Shown: positions 18,058 to 28,170, numbered from the stretch's first letter. The stretch is 64,000 nucleotides of DNA from Stentor roeselii (GCA_006503475.1 RSEH01000115.1:62001-126000); one strand, 5' to 3'. A program made the numbers and translations. The notes: generated by a model not told the origin, from the letters alone.

Positions 18058-21000
18058 ATGAAATCAAAAGTGTTTCCATCACACCAAGAATCCCGAGAAA
18101 TCTACTTTTCAGGCAAAAAACAAAGAAAAACCCAATCAAACTCAAATTCAGTCTCTCACTCTCAATACAGATTCCATAATATCATGTTTTCCTTTTCCAA
18201 ATCTTTTTTGACTCGACCTCTGCACATCTGGTTGATCATCCTTTCTCTAATCCTGTTAATATCGAATCACGAAGAAAGTGAGTACTTGTTAATCACATTA
18301 CTTCCTTTGTGCCTCTTGTTCACTTTAGCTGTCTTCAAGGAAGTCTTAGAAATTCTTGGAAAATATTCATACGACGTTCGAATCAACCATGCCCCTTGCA
18401 AGGTCTGGGACGGAAAAATGATTGAAGAAATCAGCACCGCTGATCTGGCCGTTGGGGACTTCGTTGTTTTATATGATAAAGAAATCGTTCCTGCTGATGC
18501 AATTTTACTTTGTGTTGGAGCTCAAGAGGGAAGCTGCTTTGTTGATACTTCGGCAATCCTTGATAGTCGAGGATTACTTTGTAAGTATCCTGTTGATTCT
18601 TTAAAGTACCAGCTGAGTTTCAGTTCTTTGGCTGAAGTGACTTATAAACTGAAAAGTATTAAAGGAACGGCTACTGTACCAACCCCCAACGCTGATTTTT
18701 CCTCATTTGAAGGTAAAATAAAACTAAAAGTCTCACCAGCAGCCTCTACAGTAAAAATGAAGAACCTTTTACTCAGAGATTCTATAGTAATGAACTCACC
18801 CTGGGTCTTGGGACTAGTTGTTTATGTAGGAAACGAAACAAAAACCTGGATCAGTTCTAGAAACGGGAAAAAAAAACCATGCCTTAATGACAGGAAATTG
18901 AATATCTTTACTTTATCAATTTTAGCCATAATCCTCTCTGCTAGCATTCTTTGTTTTCTTCTCAGTAAATACCAAGCATCACTTCAAACCTTTGAAAGTT
19001 CTTCAAAGTCTTTTTTTCATTTTGTTTTGCTTTTTTCCTTCCTCGCACCTTCACCAGTTTTCATCGTGATTGACTTGGCGAAGATAGTGAAAGTTATTCA
19101 AATACAGAGAAGACTTGGAGTGACTTTCCGAAATACTAATGTTTTAGATGATATCGGAAAAATTGAGTATGTTTTAACTGATAAGACTGGAACTGTGACT
19201 GAAAAAGATGTGACTCTTTGCATGGCTATCTTCAAAAATCAATATTTTCCTAATGTGGAGGATTTAAAGGAAAAAGTAGTCAGTCCTAATGACAGTTTTG
19301 AAACAAAAAATGAAGAATTTAATGAAAAAGAACATTTTTTTATGTGTCTGGCTGTTTGTAACAAGGGCTATACTAACAACTACGGAGAATCATATCTAAC
19401 GAAATCTGCTGATGAAAGAATTTTAATCTCAACAGCCACGATCTTAGGAATAAAACTTGTGAAAAGAGAACTTAAAACTTTAACTGTTTTAAAAGATTCC
19501 GAAGAGATCTCCTTTCATATCTTAGGCTGCCAGTCAATGTCTGAAGCCCGTAAAAAGTGCCACATTGTTCTTAAAAGTAATTCAGGGACCTTTCTCTACA
19601 TAATCGGCAGTTTTGAAGCAATGGACGAAGCAGTGGGCTTTACCCAGACCTCAGACAATGAGACCTTAGAATTAACGACTTCCAACAAAAAACAAGGAAT
19701 CCGCCAACTGATCCTTGCCTACAAGGTCCTTAATCCTTCTGCAACAGAAGCTTTTCAGTCAGCTTATTCAAAAGCGAGTCGATCTCCAGTGAACCGTCAG
19801 GGTCGCATTGAAAGTTTATTTGATGAACTAGAAGCAGGATGCACTTATTTAGGACTCGTTGGACTTGAAGAGTCAGTTGAAGAAGACACAAAACTCACGG
19901 TCAAAGCTCTTCAGGAAGCTGGGGTCAGGTTCTGGATGCTCTCTGGGGATTCTTTTGAAGGAAGTCTTAGTGCTGGGATCAGCTCGGGTATTGTCCAGGA
20001 GTCTACACCTGTTGTTAGTGTTCATGATATTCGATCTCAAGATGAATTTTTTCAGGTCACTGATACGATTTTTGATAAATATCTTTCACCGGCTGCGAAA
20101 GGTTCTAAAATGAGAAGATCCTCTTTATCAATTTTCAACGAGCCTCTAGCATGTTTCGTAACCGAAAAGAATTCATTTATCCCTGCATCAAAAGAATCCC
20201 CTGAAGTAGAAAACACAATTTGCGGGGGTTCAGAAAGATTCATATCCCAAATATCACTAGGAGAAAAAAGATCCCTAAATCCAAAAACAGAAGACCAATC
20301 AACCCAACGAGCAACAGCTCAAGACCTGACATCAATGTTATCATCAAAGTTAAGCCACGGAAACGACCTGACAAGAGGCAAGCAAATTCACCCTCTAGTG
20401 AAAAAACTGACTTTTTCCTCTAAACTAGAAAAAGACTTCCTTCCCGTCCTTCCAAGCAAGTTCACGCTGATAATGGACAGCAAAAGCCTTGACTTTGCCT
20501 TTAAATCAGAAGAAAACTTAAAAAACTTAGTCCTGATCCTCTTCTCCGCAAGTTCAGTCCTCATCACTTCAGTCCTTCCAAGTCACAAAACGCGAATCGC
20601 TGACGTTTTAAAGCACAACTTCAAGACCAGTCCTTTATTTCTCGCTGCTGGAGACGGTGGAAGTGACGTCGGAATGATCACCTCTGCATCTGTCGGCTGT
20701 GGCATTGTTAATTATCAAGGAAATCAAGCTGCTTGTGCCTGTGACGTCGTTGTTAACGACTTTGCTGATCTACAGACTCTGATGATTGAAGGGAAATTGT
20801 TTCAGCATTGTTGGAATAAAGCGATTGAGATGAGTTTTTACCCTCTTGCTTTAATTGCAATGGTTTTAATATGGGTCGATTTGAATTCTGATTACTCAGG
20901 ACCTGTGATGGTTCCTTTTGATTGGATGGTTTTTTATTATTTTTTTGTTTCGGCTTTTATGACTTTCGTGCTTTGGATGTTTCAGGCGCCGAAATCTGGG

Positions 21001-24000
21001 AAATTTAAAAGGGCAAAAATTGGGAAAAAATCAGAGAAGGTAGTTTTTTTGAAAATCGGTGCACTTGCTGCATGTCAGTCAGGGTCTATCGTGGCTTCTA
21101 TGAAATATGGATTGATTTGTAGCAGTTGTTTAGAATCGCCTTCTGAGGCTTTGTTGGTTTTTATTTGTTTGGTTGTTTCAGTGTTTTTTACGTTAAGTCT
21201 TTTTGCTTTCAAATTTGCGAGAAAAAGCGTTTTTGTTGCGTTTTTTGGAGTTTTTTTATCTGTGATGGTTGTTGTTGTTGACAGTGAAACTAATGAAAAC
21301 TCAGGTGTTTATCAGGTACTTTTTATTTATAGTGAAAGTCCTGTGCTCGTTATTCATTGTTTGATGCTTATTCTGTTTAACTGTGAAATTCCGTTGTTTT
21401 TTTACCTTTGGACTAAAATTTTCAAGAAAAGAAAGGCGAGTTTATTCAAGTCTAGATTCAACAAAAGGAAAAAAACTACTATAAAGGAAGTTTTTAAACT
21501 TAAAGGACACGAATTTGAAAAATGTTCTTGTAATGGAGGAGAATTCAGTAAATTTACCTTGAAATTCGATTCAGAAGACCGAAAACTGAAGTTCTCTCAA
21601 AGTATTCTTCCCTTTCAAATGAAAATCTTGCAGAACTTTTCATATGCTGTGTTAATTCTAGTCCTTACTTTATTTCTCCTCGAAATAACATCCTCAAATA
21701 CAAACTACACAAACCTTTCCTTTTACAGTTCCAATCTTTTCATATTCATTCTATCTCTAGGATACTCCAGGTATTTTTTTCAAAGATTTCATTCAGAAAA
21801 ACTAGAAACCTCAAGAAAAAGACTATTCTCTAAACTAAAGCTTTCCTCTCTCCTACAATTCTTTTACCAGACATTGAATCTTCTTCTATTATCATTCAGT
21901 TTTTTCTGGAACATTCGTATAAGTTTAACCCTATTATTCCCAAGCAGTCTCTCTCAGTACTTCACAGACGACTGGGTGTTAGTCCAGTCGAATTCAATAA
22001 TAATTTCAATAGCCTTACTACGATTCAGCATTTCTTCAATAATAACTCAAAGTTCATTTCCAGTTCCTGAAGCCATTCAATTCCTGTCAATTTACCTTTT
22101 TTCCCTGACCCTATGCCTAATCAACACCTACAAGTCAAAATCATCCTGCCTAACCCAATTTAACACCCTACAACAAATGAGCGACGATTATGAAAAAGGC
22201 ACAAGTGTCTTGGACTTCCTCCTTCCCGCCTTCGTCCGTAAGCGTGTAAAAGAAGGCGCCCGATACATCGCTGAAGACCAAGGCGAGGTCTCAGTCCTCT
22301 TCTGCTACATCATGAATTTCGACCAGATCACCAACGAGTACTCAATCGAAGAACTCACAGGCCTTCTCGACGAGATCTTCGGCAAAATCGACAGTCTCTG
22401 TGAAATGGTCGGAGTTACTAAAATCGAAACTGTCGCCAACACTTACATGGCCTGCGCAGGCCTAAAAGATGGAGACTCTGAACTTAAACCCTTTCTTAGA
22501 AACCTGCCACATGCAAGACGCGCTGTGGAACTGGCCTTCGCTATTTTACGTGCGAAAGACCAGATCTTGTTGAAAAATGGAGAAAGGGTTAATTTGAAAG
22601 TCGGAATTCATAGTGGAACTGTTACTGCTGGAGTCGTCGGGTTTCATAAACCGCAATTTTCACTTGTTGGAGATACGGTTAATACTGCCAGTAGGATGGC
22701 GTCGAATGGAGAAAAAAATACTATTCATATTTCTAGGAAAACTTTTGAGTTAATTGGCGAACCGAAGAATTTCAGCTTTAAGGCGAATCAGATGGAGATT
22801 AAAGGGAAGGGGATTATGGAGACTTTTACTATTTATTTGCATCAGATGGTTCAGGGGTCTTTTAAGGAAAATCGTGTTAGTGGAAGCTGGACCAGCAGCT
22901 TTCATGGAATTAGTCTTCCTGTTGAACATAGTGTTGAATCAGCAGATGAAAAAAGTGACTTGATTCAGGATTTGAGACTTTTGAATTCTACTGAGTTTTT
23001 TAATAAGGCGGAAAGGAATGGGAAGTGGGTTAGGTTTTCATTGAGTGATCAGGAAAAAGAACTGGTTAAGTGGAAACAAAGAGACTCTGCAGTTTTTTTT
23101 AAAGTTTTGGTTGGTCTCAAGATTTTCTTGTCTTTGGTTTTGGTTGTGACTGTTTTTTTTATGAGTGGATTTTTGAGGCCGTTGATGATTGCTGGACTGC
23201 TCTTGGATTTGGCTTGTGCTGGTTTGATGGCTTTAGTGGTTTGCAGGTATCAATCTAGTCTTTTTTTCACAGTTGGGTACTCTTTGTGGATGGGGCTTGT
23301 GATACTCACGTCTATTGTTGCGTATTTTTTGTACTCGGGCTCGGATGTTTTAGTGATGTTTATTTGGTTGCATTTTCAGCTACTTGTTTTAAGTCCTTTG
23401 TTTCTGTCACATCTTATACTGCCAGTTACACTACTTCTTATTTTTCTTGTTGCTGCTCTCTCAAGTCAATACCAGACCACATCCCAAGGTTCCATAATCG
23501 CCGGAAGTATTTTTTTCACACTCTTACAAACAATGCAAAAGTATTCAACAGAGTCAAAAGCCCGTCGAGACGAAAGTCTATCAACCTTAGCATCAAGAGA
23601 ATACGAAAAGATAACCAAGCTTCTAACCCAGATGATTCCAGAGCACGTATTCAACCACTTAAAAGACGAGAACTCAGTGACCGACAATTTCGTGCAAGTG
23701 ACTGTGATATACGCCGACATCGTAGGATTCACTCCCTGGTCATCAGGTCGTGAATCCGCAGAGATAGTGAACATGTTATCCAGTCTTTTCACCAAATTCG
23801 ACAAAAGCAGCGTAAAAAACAACGTCTACAAAGTCCACACAATTGGAGACTGCTACGTCGCCATGGGCTTTCGAGGAGGTCAATCACGAGACCCAGTCGA
23901 AGAGTGCATCAATGTAGTGAACTTCGCATATTCAATGTTAAAAATCATTAAAAAAGTACAGAAACTCAATCATGAACTTAACATGAGAATTGGAATTCAT

Positions 24001-24249
24001 ACAGGAGATATCATCGGAGGAGTCATGGGAACTAACATTGTTAGATATGATATCTATGGAATAGACGTGCTTTTCGCTAATTCCATGGAAAGTAACGGAA
24101 TTCCAGGGAAAATCATCGTCAGTGAGTCAACGAAAAACTTCTTGGAAAAAGGAATTCCGAAGAAATTTCAGTTTAATTTCCATACACAGGTGAAAATACT
24201 TGAAAGGACTTACAAGGCTTTTGAACTTGTTCTTGATGAAGGGTTGTAA
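18058..24249 (+). CDS. P4-ATPase / double guanylyl cyclase fusion (alveolate-type GC)
   Basis: 2063 residues. Residues 1-1150 are P4-ATPase (flippase)-like with TM pairs, DKTGTVTEKD (phospho-Asp D375) and GDGGSD at 865-870. The second half has two six-TM bundles, each followed by a class III cyclase domain (about 1400-1580 and 1875-2055). Alveolate guanylyl cyclases are known to have this order, with the two catalytic halves inverted relative to animal adenylyl cyclase. The halves here are complementary: C1 lacks both metal Asp (FCYIMNF, N1461) but keeps E1457 and the N1542/R1546 pair (VNTASRM); C2 keeps D1887 and D1931 but has L2005 and S2009 instead of N/R. So one composite active site is expected. 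The ATPase has lost the DGET motif (LDSR, 168-171) and KGA (GSF, 517-519), so pumping is doubtful. Confidence 0.95.
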   Translation: MKSKVFPSHQESREIYFSGKKQRKTQSNSNSVSHSQYRFHNIMFSFSKSFLTRPLHIWLIILSLILLISNHEESEYLLITLLPLCLLFTLAVFKEVLEILGKYSYDVRINHAPCKVWDGKMIEEISTADLAVGDFVVLYDKEIVPADAILLCVGAQEGSCFVDTSAILDSRGLLCKYPVDSLKYQLSFSSLAEVTYKLKSIKGTATVPTPNADFSSFEGKIKLKVSPAASTVKMKNLLLRDSIVMNSPWVLGLVVYVGNETKTWISSRNGKKKPCLNDRKLNIFTLSILAIILSASILCFLLSKYQASLQTFESSSKSFFHFVLLFSFLAPSPVFIVIDLAKIVKVIQIQRRLGVTFRNTNVLDDIGKIEYVLTDKTGTVTEKDVTLCMAIFKNQYFPNVEDLKEKVVSPNDSFETKNEEFNEKEHFFMCLAVCNKGYTNNYGESYLTKSADERILISTATILGIKLVKRELKTLTVLKDSEEISFHILGCQSMSEARKKCHIVLKSNSGTFLYIIGSFEAMDEAVGFTQTSDNETLELTTSNKKQGIRQLILAYKVLNPSATEAFQSAYSKASRSPVNRQGRIESLFDELEAGCTYLGLVGLEESVEEDTKLTVKALQEAGVRFWMLSGDSFEGSLSAGISSGIVQESTPVVSVHDIRSQDEFFQVTDTIFDKYLSPAAKGSKMRRSSLSIFNEPLACFVTEKNSFIPASKESPEVENTICGGSERFISQISLGEKRSLNPKTEDQSTQRATAQDLTSMLSSKLSHGNDLTRGKQIHPLVKKLTFSSKLEKDFLPVLPSKFTLIMDSKSLDFAFKSEENLKNLVLILFSASSVLITSVLPSHKTRIADVLKHNFKTSPLFLAAGDGGSDVGMITSASVGCGIVNYQGNQAACACDVVVNDFADLQTLMIEGKLFQHCWNKAIEMSFYPLALIAMVLIWVDLNSDYSGPVMVPFDWMVFYYFFVSAFMTFVLWMFQAPKSGKFKRAKIGKKSEKVVFLKIGALAACQSGSIVASMKYGLICSSCLESPSEALLVFICLVVSVFFTLSLFAFKFARKSVFVAFFGVFLSVMVVVVDSETNENSGVYQVLFIYSESPVLVIHCLMLILFNCEIPLFFYLWTKIFKKRKASLFKSRFNKRKKTTIKEVFKLKGHEFEKCSCNGGEFSKFTLKFDSEDRKLKFSQSILPFQMKILQNFSYAVLILVLTLFLLEITSSNTNYTNLSFYSSNLFIFILSLGYSRYFFQRFHSEKLETSRKRLFSKLKLSSLLQFFYQTLNLLLLSFSFFWNIRISLTLLFPSSLSQYFTDDWVLVQSNSIIISIALLRFSISSIITQSSFPVPEAIQFLSIYLFSLTLCLINTYKSKSSCLTQFNTLQQMSDDYEKGTSVLDFLLPAFVRKRVKEGARYIAEDQGEVSVLFCYIMNFDQITNEYSIEELTGLLDEIFGKIDSLCEMVGVTKIETVANTYMACAGLKDGDSELKPFLRNLPHARRAVELAFAILRAKDQILLKNGERVNLKVGIHSGTVTAGVVGFHKPQFSLVGDTVNTASRMASNGEKNTIHISRKTFELIGEPKNFSFKANQMEIKGKGIMETFTIYLHQMVQGSFKENRVSGSWTSSFHGISLPVEHSVESADEKSDLIQDLRLLNSTEFFNKAERNGKWVRFSLSDQEKELVKWKQRDSAVFFKVLVGLKIFLSLVLVVTVFFMSGFLRPLMIAGLLLDLACAGLMALVVCRYQSSLFFTVGYSLWMGLVILTSIVAYFLYSGSDVLVMFIWLHFQLLVLSPLFLSHLILPVTLLLIFLVAALSSQYQTTSQGSIIAGSIFFTLLQTMQKYSTESKARRDESLSTLASREYEKITKLLTQMIPEHVFNHLKDENSVTDNFVQVTVIYADIVGFTPWSSGRESAEIVNMLSSLFTKFDKSSVKNNVYKVHTIGDCYVAMGFRGGQSRDPVEECINVVNFAYSMLKIIKKVQKLNHELNMRIGIHTGDIIGGVMGTNIVRYDIYGIDVLFANSMESNGIPGKIIVSESTKNFLEKGIPKKFQFNFHTQVKILERTYKAFELVLDEGL

Positions 24250-24260
24250 AGTTAATAATT

Positions 24261-25025
24261 ATGAACTATGTGCAAAATCGTGTACTCTCCACAGATGATG
24301 AAGAATGGTTCTTGGAAAAGCTTAGAAAATTAGGAGTTGATAGAGAGTCGATTTTTGAATGCATGGTTTTTTGTATTGATCACTCAGAGTGCTCGACTCA
24401 GGTGTTAGGTTTGATTAAAGATAATGTTGTGTCTATTGCAGGACTTTATTTGATCTCTGATGTGCTTTTTAATTGTAATAAGGTCGATGTGCAGTTTTCT
24501 TGGAGTTATTTGCCTCAGCTTGAAAGTTTAATGCCGGAGTATCTTGAAGGGTTTCATGGGGATGATAAGGCTTTGAAGGTCGTCATGGTTTGGAGCACTT
24601 GGGGAGTTTTTGATAAAAAGTACTTGAAAGGACTGCAGTGTATTATTGCTAATCGACCTACTCCGGATACTAGACTTATTAAGGTTTATGTCAAGATGCT
24701 TCGGCTTTGTGATGAATACTTTATTAAAAAACTTTGTAAGGAATCTGGTCAGTCTGTTCAGGGTGATAGGAATAAACAGATTGAAAGAATTACTTGTTTT
24801 ATGGACTTTGTGTTACAAAGCAATGGGATTAATGAACAGTGGGTCTTAATCGACCTATCCTCCTCAGGCGAGCGCGTCGACATAGTATTAGAAAAGTTCC
24901 ACAAAGCAGTAGACCAACTGTCATCGCCCTCTCTTCTCGGTCACGAAATCGAGTCCTCAGGTCGTAAATCCCTTAAAAAGCTTCTAAGCAAGTACCCATC
25001 CACCTACATCTGCAGTCATTCCTAA
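24261..25025 (+). CDS. CID-domain protein, U2SURP (SR140)-like
   Basis: 254 residues, starting 11 nt after the cyclase stop. Residues 12-125 match the CTD-interacting domain of the U2 snRNP protein SR140/U2SURP: MVFCIDHSECSTQVLGLIKD, then GLYLISDVLFNC, then ALKVVMVWSTWGVFDKKYL. The RRM and SURP modules that precede the CID in animal U2SURP are absent. The C-terminal 120 residues are helical and unassigned. A role linking RNA polymerase II or U2 snRNP to splicing is inferred from the family; a splicing factor in a genome with 15-nt introns is notable. Confidence 0.72.
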   Translation: MNYVQNRVLSTDDEEWFLEKLRKLGVDRESIFECMVFCIDHSECSTQVLGLIKDNVVSIAGLYLISDVLFNCNKVDVQFSWSYLPQLESLMPEYLEGFHGDDKALKVVMVWSTWGVFDKKYLKGLQCIIANRPTPDTRLIKVYVKMLRLCDEYFIKKLCKESGQSVQGDRNKQIERITCFMDFVLQSNGINEQWVLIDLSSSGERVDIVLEKFHKAVDQLSSPSLLGHEIESSGRKSLKKLLSKYPSTYICSHS

Positions 25026-25036
25026 TAATTTAAATA

Positions 25037-26653
25037 ATGAACGAGAAGCCTGAAGACTACCTGAAAAACTCTGAGTTTCTCGCTGCTGAAGCCTTGAACT
25101 TGATAATCGCCCAAGGTGCAGAACAACTCTATGAAAGATATATTTCAACTAAATGCGTTCCTTATTCAGTCGATTTCCTCGTCTCAGCTTTCGCATCGGT
25201 CTTCGAATTGCGCAGTATTCGACATGAACCGTCAGGTTTTGAAGTCTGGGAAGAAGACTCAGAGCCAAGAGCAAGTCCGATTGATAACTGGGCGCGAAAT
25301 ACAGTCCCGGTCATTACAAAAGTCAAACTTCCGAAGTCAGAGCCAGCCACTACTTTCGCCCCAGACACGAAATCAGTAAAAAGTTACAGTTCAAGACGAT
25401 CCATGGCTCGTCTTCCAAAGTCCAGCAGCATCAAAGCGAAAGTAAACGAAACTGTAAGCATCGAAGAAGGAATCCTGCCAGTGCCCATCCCTCAAGACAA
25501 GACAGAAGTGAACGAAGAGGAAGAGTTTCTCAGGCAAAGAAAGGAAAGAGAGATGAAAAAACGCAAGGAAGACTCAGAAAGACTGAAAAAGATGAAAGAT
25601 GAAGAAGCTGATCGCGAAAAAAAACTTCAGAAGGAAGCTGAAGATATGAAAAAGAAAGTTTTTACCTACGACCATCGAGGAAAGATCATTTATGTAAATC
25701 CAGTCAAATGTGAAAGTTTACCTGAAAACTTCGCTGAGTGCAGATTTATCTCACAGGAACCTCCTGTCGAGGAAAAAAAACCGAAAAGTCGCAAAAAGTC
25801 GACTAATGATTTTTCGGCGGTTAAAAGGGTTAAAACTGCTCCGGCTCATGAAAGAGAATGGGTGAAAAATGTCACATCGATACAGCCTTCGCTTATTGAA
25901 GCTATTTCTCTTAATCATAATGTCACTTTCATTGAAGGCAATAGGACTAAGTATCCTCCTGTTGAAAAGGCGGAGGATGGAAGGACTATGACTAGAAAAG
26001 AGTATTTGATGAATTATCAGAGTAAGCAGGAAGCGCATGTTGTTATTGATAAAAATGAGAAAAATGAAAAAAAATCATCTTCGATTAGTAGTATTGACTC
26101 AGCTCGGAAAGGGATGGATAGTAAAAAGGATATATTTGAAATAATTCCTGATTATGAAGATATACCTGCTGACCGTCCAGACCCATCAAGAGGAAATCGA
26201 AGTGTGCCCCCAGCACGTTCAATGACCCACGGACGTATAGTTCAATACGGTTCAGGCGCCAAGCTAGACTCCAGCATGGGCCCAATGGACAAGTTCAACT
26301 CAGAGATCATGAACAACCGGAACTGGGGAGTGAACCCTCCCTTAAAAGAGCCAACAATAATCGACCGTCGGCCATTAAAGCCCGACATAAAGCAACTACG
26401 AGACGTTTACGGCAACATCTTAAAAAAGCCTAAAGACGTTCCCTTTATTTCAGCAAACGAACTCTGGAGTGAAAACGAAAAAAAGCTGAAAAAACCCAGA
26501 GACCGTCCTTTTATTGAAAGAATTGAGAAAAAAACACGAATGCCGCCACCGCCTTATGGTTTCACTATGATCAACGCCTTGCCTGAACTTAACCCTTTAG
26601 CGGCAAGTGGAGTGAGCAACAAGAGTTTGAACCGGTCAGAGAATAATAAATAG
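25037..26653 (+). CDS. C2orf81-like protein
   Basis: 538 residues, 11 nt after the previous stop. The N-terminus matches what I remember of vertebrate C2orf81 (DUF4639): a helical segment ending [15 protein letters not shown] and then [20 protein letters not shown] followed by TVPV. Residues 160-210 are a Lys/Glu-rich single helix or coiled coil, and the rest is basic with short conserved-looking bits ([20 protein letters not shown]). The function of C2orf81 is not established; its phylogenetic spread in ciliated organisms suggests a ciliary role (inference). Confidence 0.7.
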   Translation: MNEKPEDYLKNSEFLAAEALNLIIAQGAEQLYERYISTKCVPYSVDFLVSAFASVFELRSIRHEPSGFEVWEEDSEPRASPIDNWARNTVPVITKVKLPKSEPATTFAPDTKSVKSYSSRRSMARLPKSSSIKAKVNETVSIEEGILPVPIPQDKTEVNEEEEFLRQRKEREMKKRKEDSERLKKMKDEEADREKKLQKEAEDMKKKVFTYDHRGKIIYVNPVKCESLPENFAECRFISQEPPVEEKKPKSRKKSTNDFSAVKRVKTAPAHEREWVKNVTSIQPSLIEAISLNHNVTFIEGNRTKYPPVEKAEDGRTMTRKEYLMNYQSKQEAHVVIDKNEKNEKKSSSISSIDSARKGMDSKKDIFEIIPDYEDIPADRPDPSRGNRSVPPARSMTHGRIVQYGSGAKLDSSMGPMDKFNSEIMNNRNWGVNPPLKEPTIIDRRPLKPDIKQLRDVYGNILKKPKDVPFISANELWSENEKKLKKPRDRPFIERIEKKTRMPPPPYGFTMINALPELNPLAASGVSNKSLNRSENNK

Positions 26654-26663
26654 AGTGATAAAT

Positions 26664-26867
26664 ATGAACTCTGAATGGGAAGAAGCGAAAGAAACTATTG
26701 AGATCTTGTATGAAATCTCACAGATTCTCAACACTGGACTTGATAGGACTAGTCTTTCTATACTCGTCTCGCTTTGTGAAAATGGAGTCAACCCGGAAGC
26801 TTTGGCGGCTGTTGTTAAAGAACTTAGAAGAGAAGCATCGGCTTTGAAACAGTCTGGAGTGAGTTAA
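26664..26867 (+). CDS. MZT1: MOZART1 (gamma-tubulin complex subunit)
   Basis: 67 residues from the ATG at 26664, the usual MZT1 size. Nearly the whole length matches: [20 protein letters not shown], then [20 protein letters not shown] and [15 protein letters not shown]1 binds the N-termini of gamma-tubulin complex proteins and recruits or activates the ring complex at spindle poles and basal bodies. The start is set by homology and by the 10-nt spacing from the previous stop. Such small genes are easily missed by automated annotation. Confidence 0.95.
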   Translation: MNSEWEEAKETIEILYEISQILNTGLDRTSLSILVSLCENGVNPEALAAVVKELRREASALKQSGVS

Positions 26868-26886
26868 ATAGATTAGATGTAATTTA

Positions 26887-27558
26887 ATGGGATGCGCCAT
26901 GCCTAGGGCTGATATGACTGCAGAAGAAGCCACCAGCCATAATCTTGACCTCCTGCTTGGATACTCTTCTGTCCCTATAACCCGTTACTTCGAAGCACAT
27001 CACAACAACACCCAAACCAACCTCGTGAACGAAGAGCAGTTTCAAAAAATCAAGTCAAAATCTGGAATTTTCATAAAAAACCCTGAACACGCTCAACAAA
27101 TCTCAAATTTTTACTCACGTCTCAAAGAAGACCTCTTATTTTACAATTCTAAAAAACTCTCAGATCTCGCAATTTTGCTCTGTGCAGGAAGTGATGATCA
27201 AAAAGCCAGTTTTCTCTTCAAAAATCACAAAAAAGCCGAGCGAGAAACTCTTGAAAAAAACGAGTTAATTGAAATATTTGAAGGAATTTTAGAGATTCCT
27301 GTGTTGATAGTCACTGTGATTCAAGTCAAAGATGAAGTCAATCAACTGACTCAAGCTGACTTAAGACGATTCGCTTTAAAGCTGAAGTCAGGAAAGGAAA
27401 ATGCTTTGAAGATGATAGTCGACAAGATCCTGGCAGGACGAGATGAAATTGATGAGCAAGGATTTGTAGAGGGTGTTAAAAATGAATTACCAAGTCAAAC
27501 TCTCACTGCTGTAGGAATCAGAAAGATTTTAAAGAACCACCCAGTAATAGACGAGTGA
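26887..27558 (+). CDS. Unknown protein, probably N-myristoylated/palmitoylated
   Basis: 223 residues, 19 nt after MZT1. It begins MGCAMPRADMT, where G2 and C3 suggest lipid attachment, although position 6 is Pro rather than the preferred Ser. No domain is firmly recognised. The middle (LSDLAILLCAGSDDQKASFLFK, then LEKNELIEIFEGILE) has the rhythm of an EF-hand-superfamily helix pair without calcium loops, which is only a weak suggestion. The C-terminus (RDEIDEQGFVEGVKNELPS) again resembles a degenerate EF-hand. Membrane-tethered adaptor is the best guess. Confidence 0.65.
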   Translation: MGCAMPRADMTAEEATSHNLDLLLGYSSVPITRYFEAHHNNTQTNLVNEEQFQKIKSKSGIFIKNPEHAQQISNFYSRLKEDLLFYNSKKLSDLAILLCAGSDDQKASFLFKNHKKAERETLEKNELIEIFEGILEIPVLIVTVIQVKDEVNQLTQADLRRFALKLKSGKENALKMIVDKILAGRDEIDEQGFVEGVKNELPSQTLTAVGIRKILKNHPVIDE

Positions 27559-27609
27559 GGAGAAAACCTAAAAATTAAACTAATCTTAAAGTTAATTCTC
27601 TGCAGATAA

Positions 27610-28131
27610 ATGGATACCTTATCCGAGCTTCAAAGACTAAAACAAGGGTACCAGTCCGCCCTTTCTCTGTTAAAAAAGTACAACTCAGACCCTTCCTCCA
27701 CAATAAACATTCCGATCACTTCTGTCGCCTTCGTTCAAGGCAAGTTAAAAAACCCTAACTCGATTTTCATCTACCTCTCTCCAGAGCTCACTTTAAAGTC
27801 AGACTTGCAAGGCTGTGAAACAATAATAAATCAAAAACTTTCAGGTACTTTTCACTCAGGTCTCGAAAAAAGCATTCAAGACCTTCAGCCACCCGAGCAG
27901 CAGCCAATTGAAAAGCTTTTCGAAAAGCTAAAAATTCTAGAAGAACAAGAAAATTCCACCCTTTGTCTGGGCAGCATAGTTGAAAAGCAAATCAAAGCAT
28001 CAAGCGAAAACTCAAAAGAAACAATAAAACCAAAAGAAACGATAGAAACGATAGAAAAAACTGAAGAAGCAAAACTTTCACTGAAACCATCAAGATTCAA
28101 GCAAGAAATGCTTGAAAAGCGTAGAAATTAA
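27610..28131 (+). CDS. URI1-like prefoldin-family protein
   Basis: 173 residues. The N-terminal coiled coil followed by INIPITSVAFVQGKLKNPNS and IFIYLSPELTLKSDLQGCET is the beta-hairpin core of an alpha-type prefoldin and matches URI1 (VPFGPLAFMPGKL in animals). The end, KPSRFKQEMLEKRRN, resembles the conserved C-terminal SRFK box of URI proteins. URI forms R2TP-associated prefoldin-like complexes and binds RPB5 during RNA polymerase assembly. The protein is much shorter than animal URI1 (over 500 residues), so a generic prefoldin-like assignment remains possible. Confidence 0.65.
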   Translation: MDTLSELQRLKQGYQSALSLLKKYNSDPSSTINIPITSVAFVQGKLKNPNSIFIYLSPELTLKSDLQGCETIINQKLSGTFHSGLEKSIQDLQPPEQQPIEKLFEKLKILEEQENSTLCLGSIVEKQIKASSENSKETIKPKETIETIEKTEEAKLSLKPSRFKQEMLEKRRN

Positions 28132-28170
28132 AGTGTTTCCAATGAATCCGTTTTCTCAGAATAGATTAAC

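Noticed and set aside
20220-20423. + strand frame of 67 codons inside the cyclase gene
   Set aside because: Out-of-frame shadow arising from the A+C-rich codon block; the main frame carries the conserved protein.
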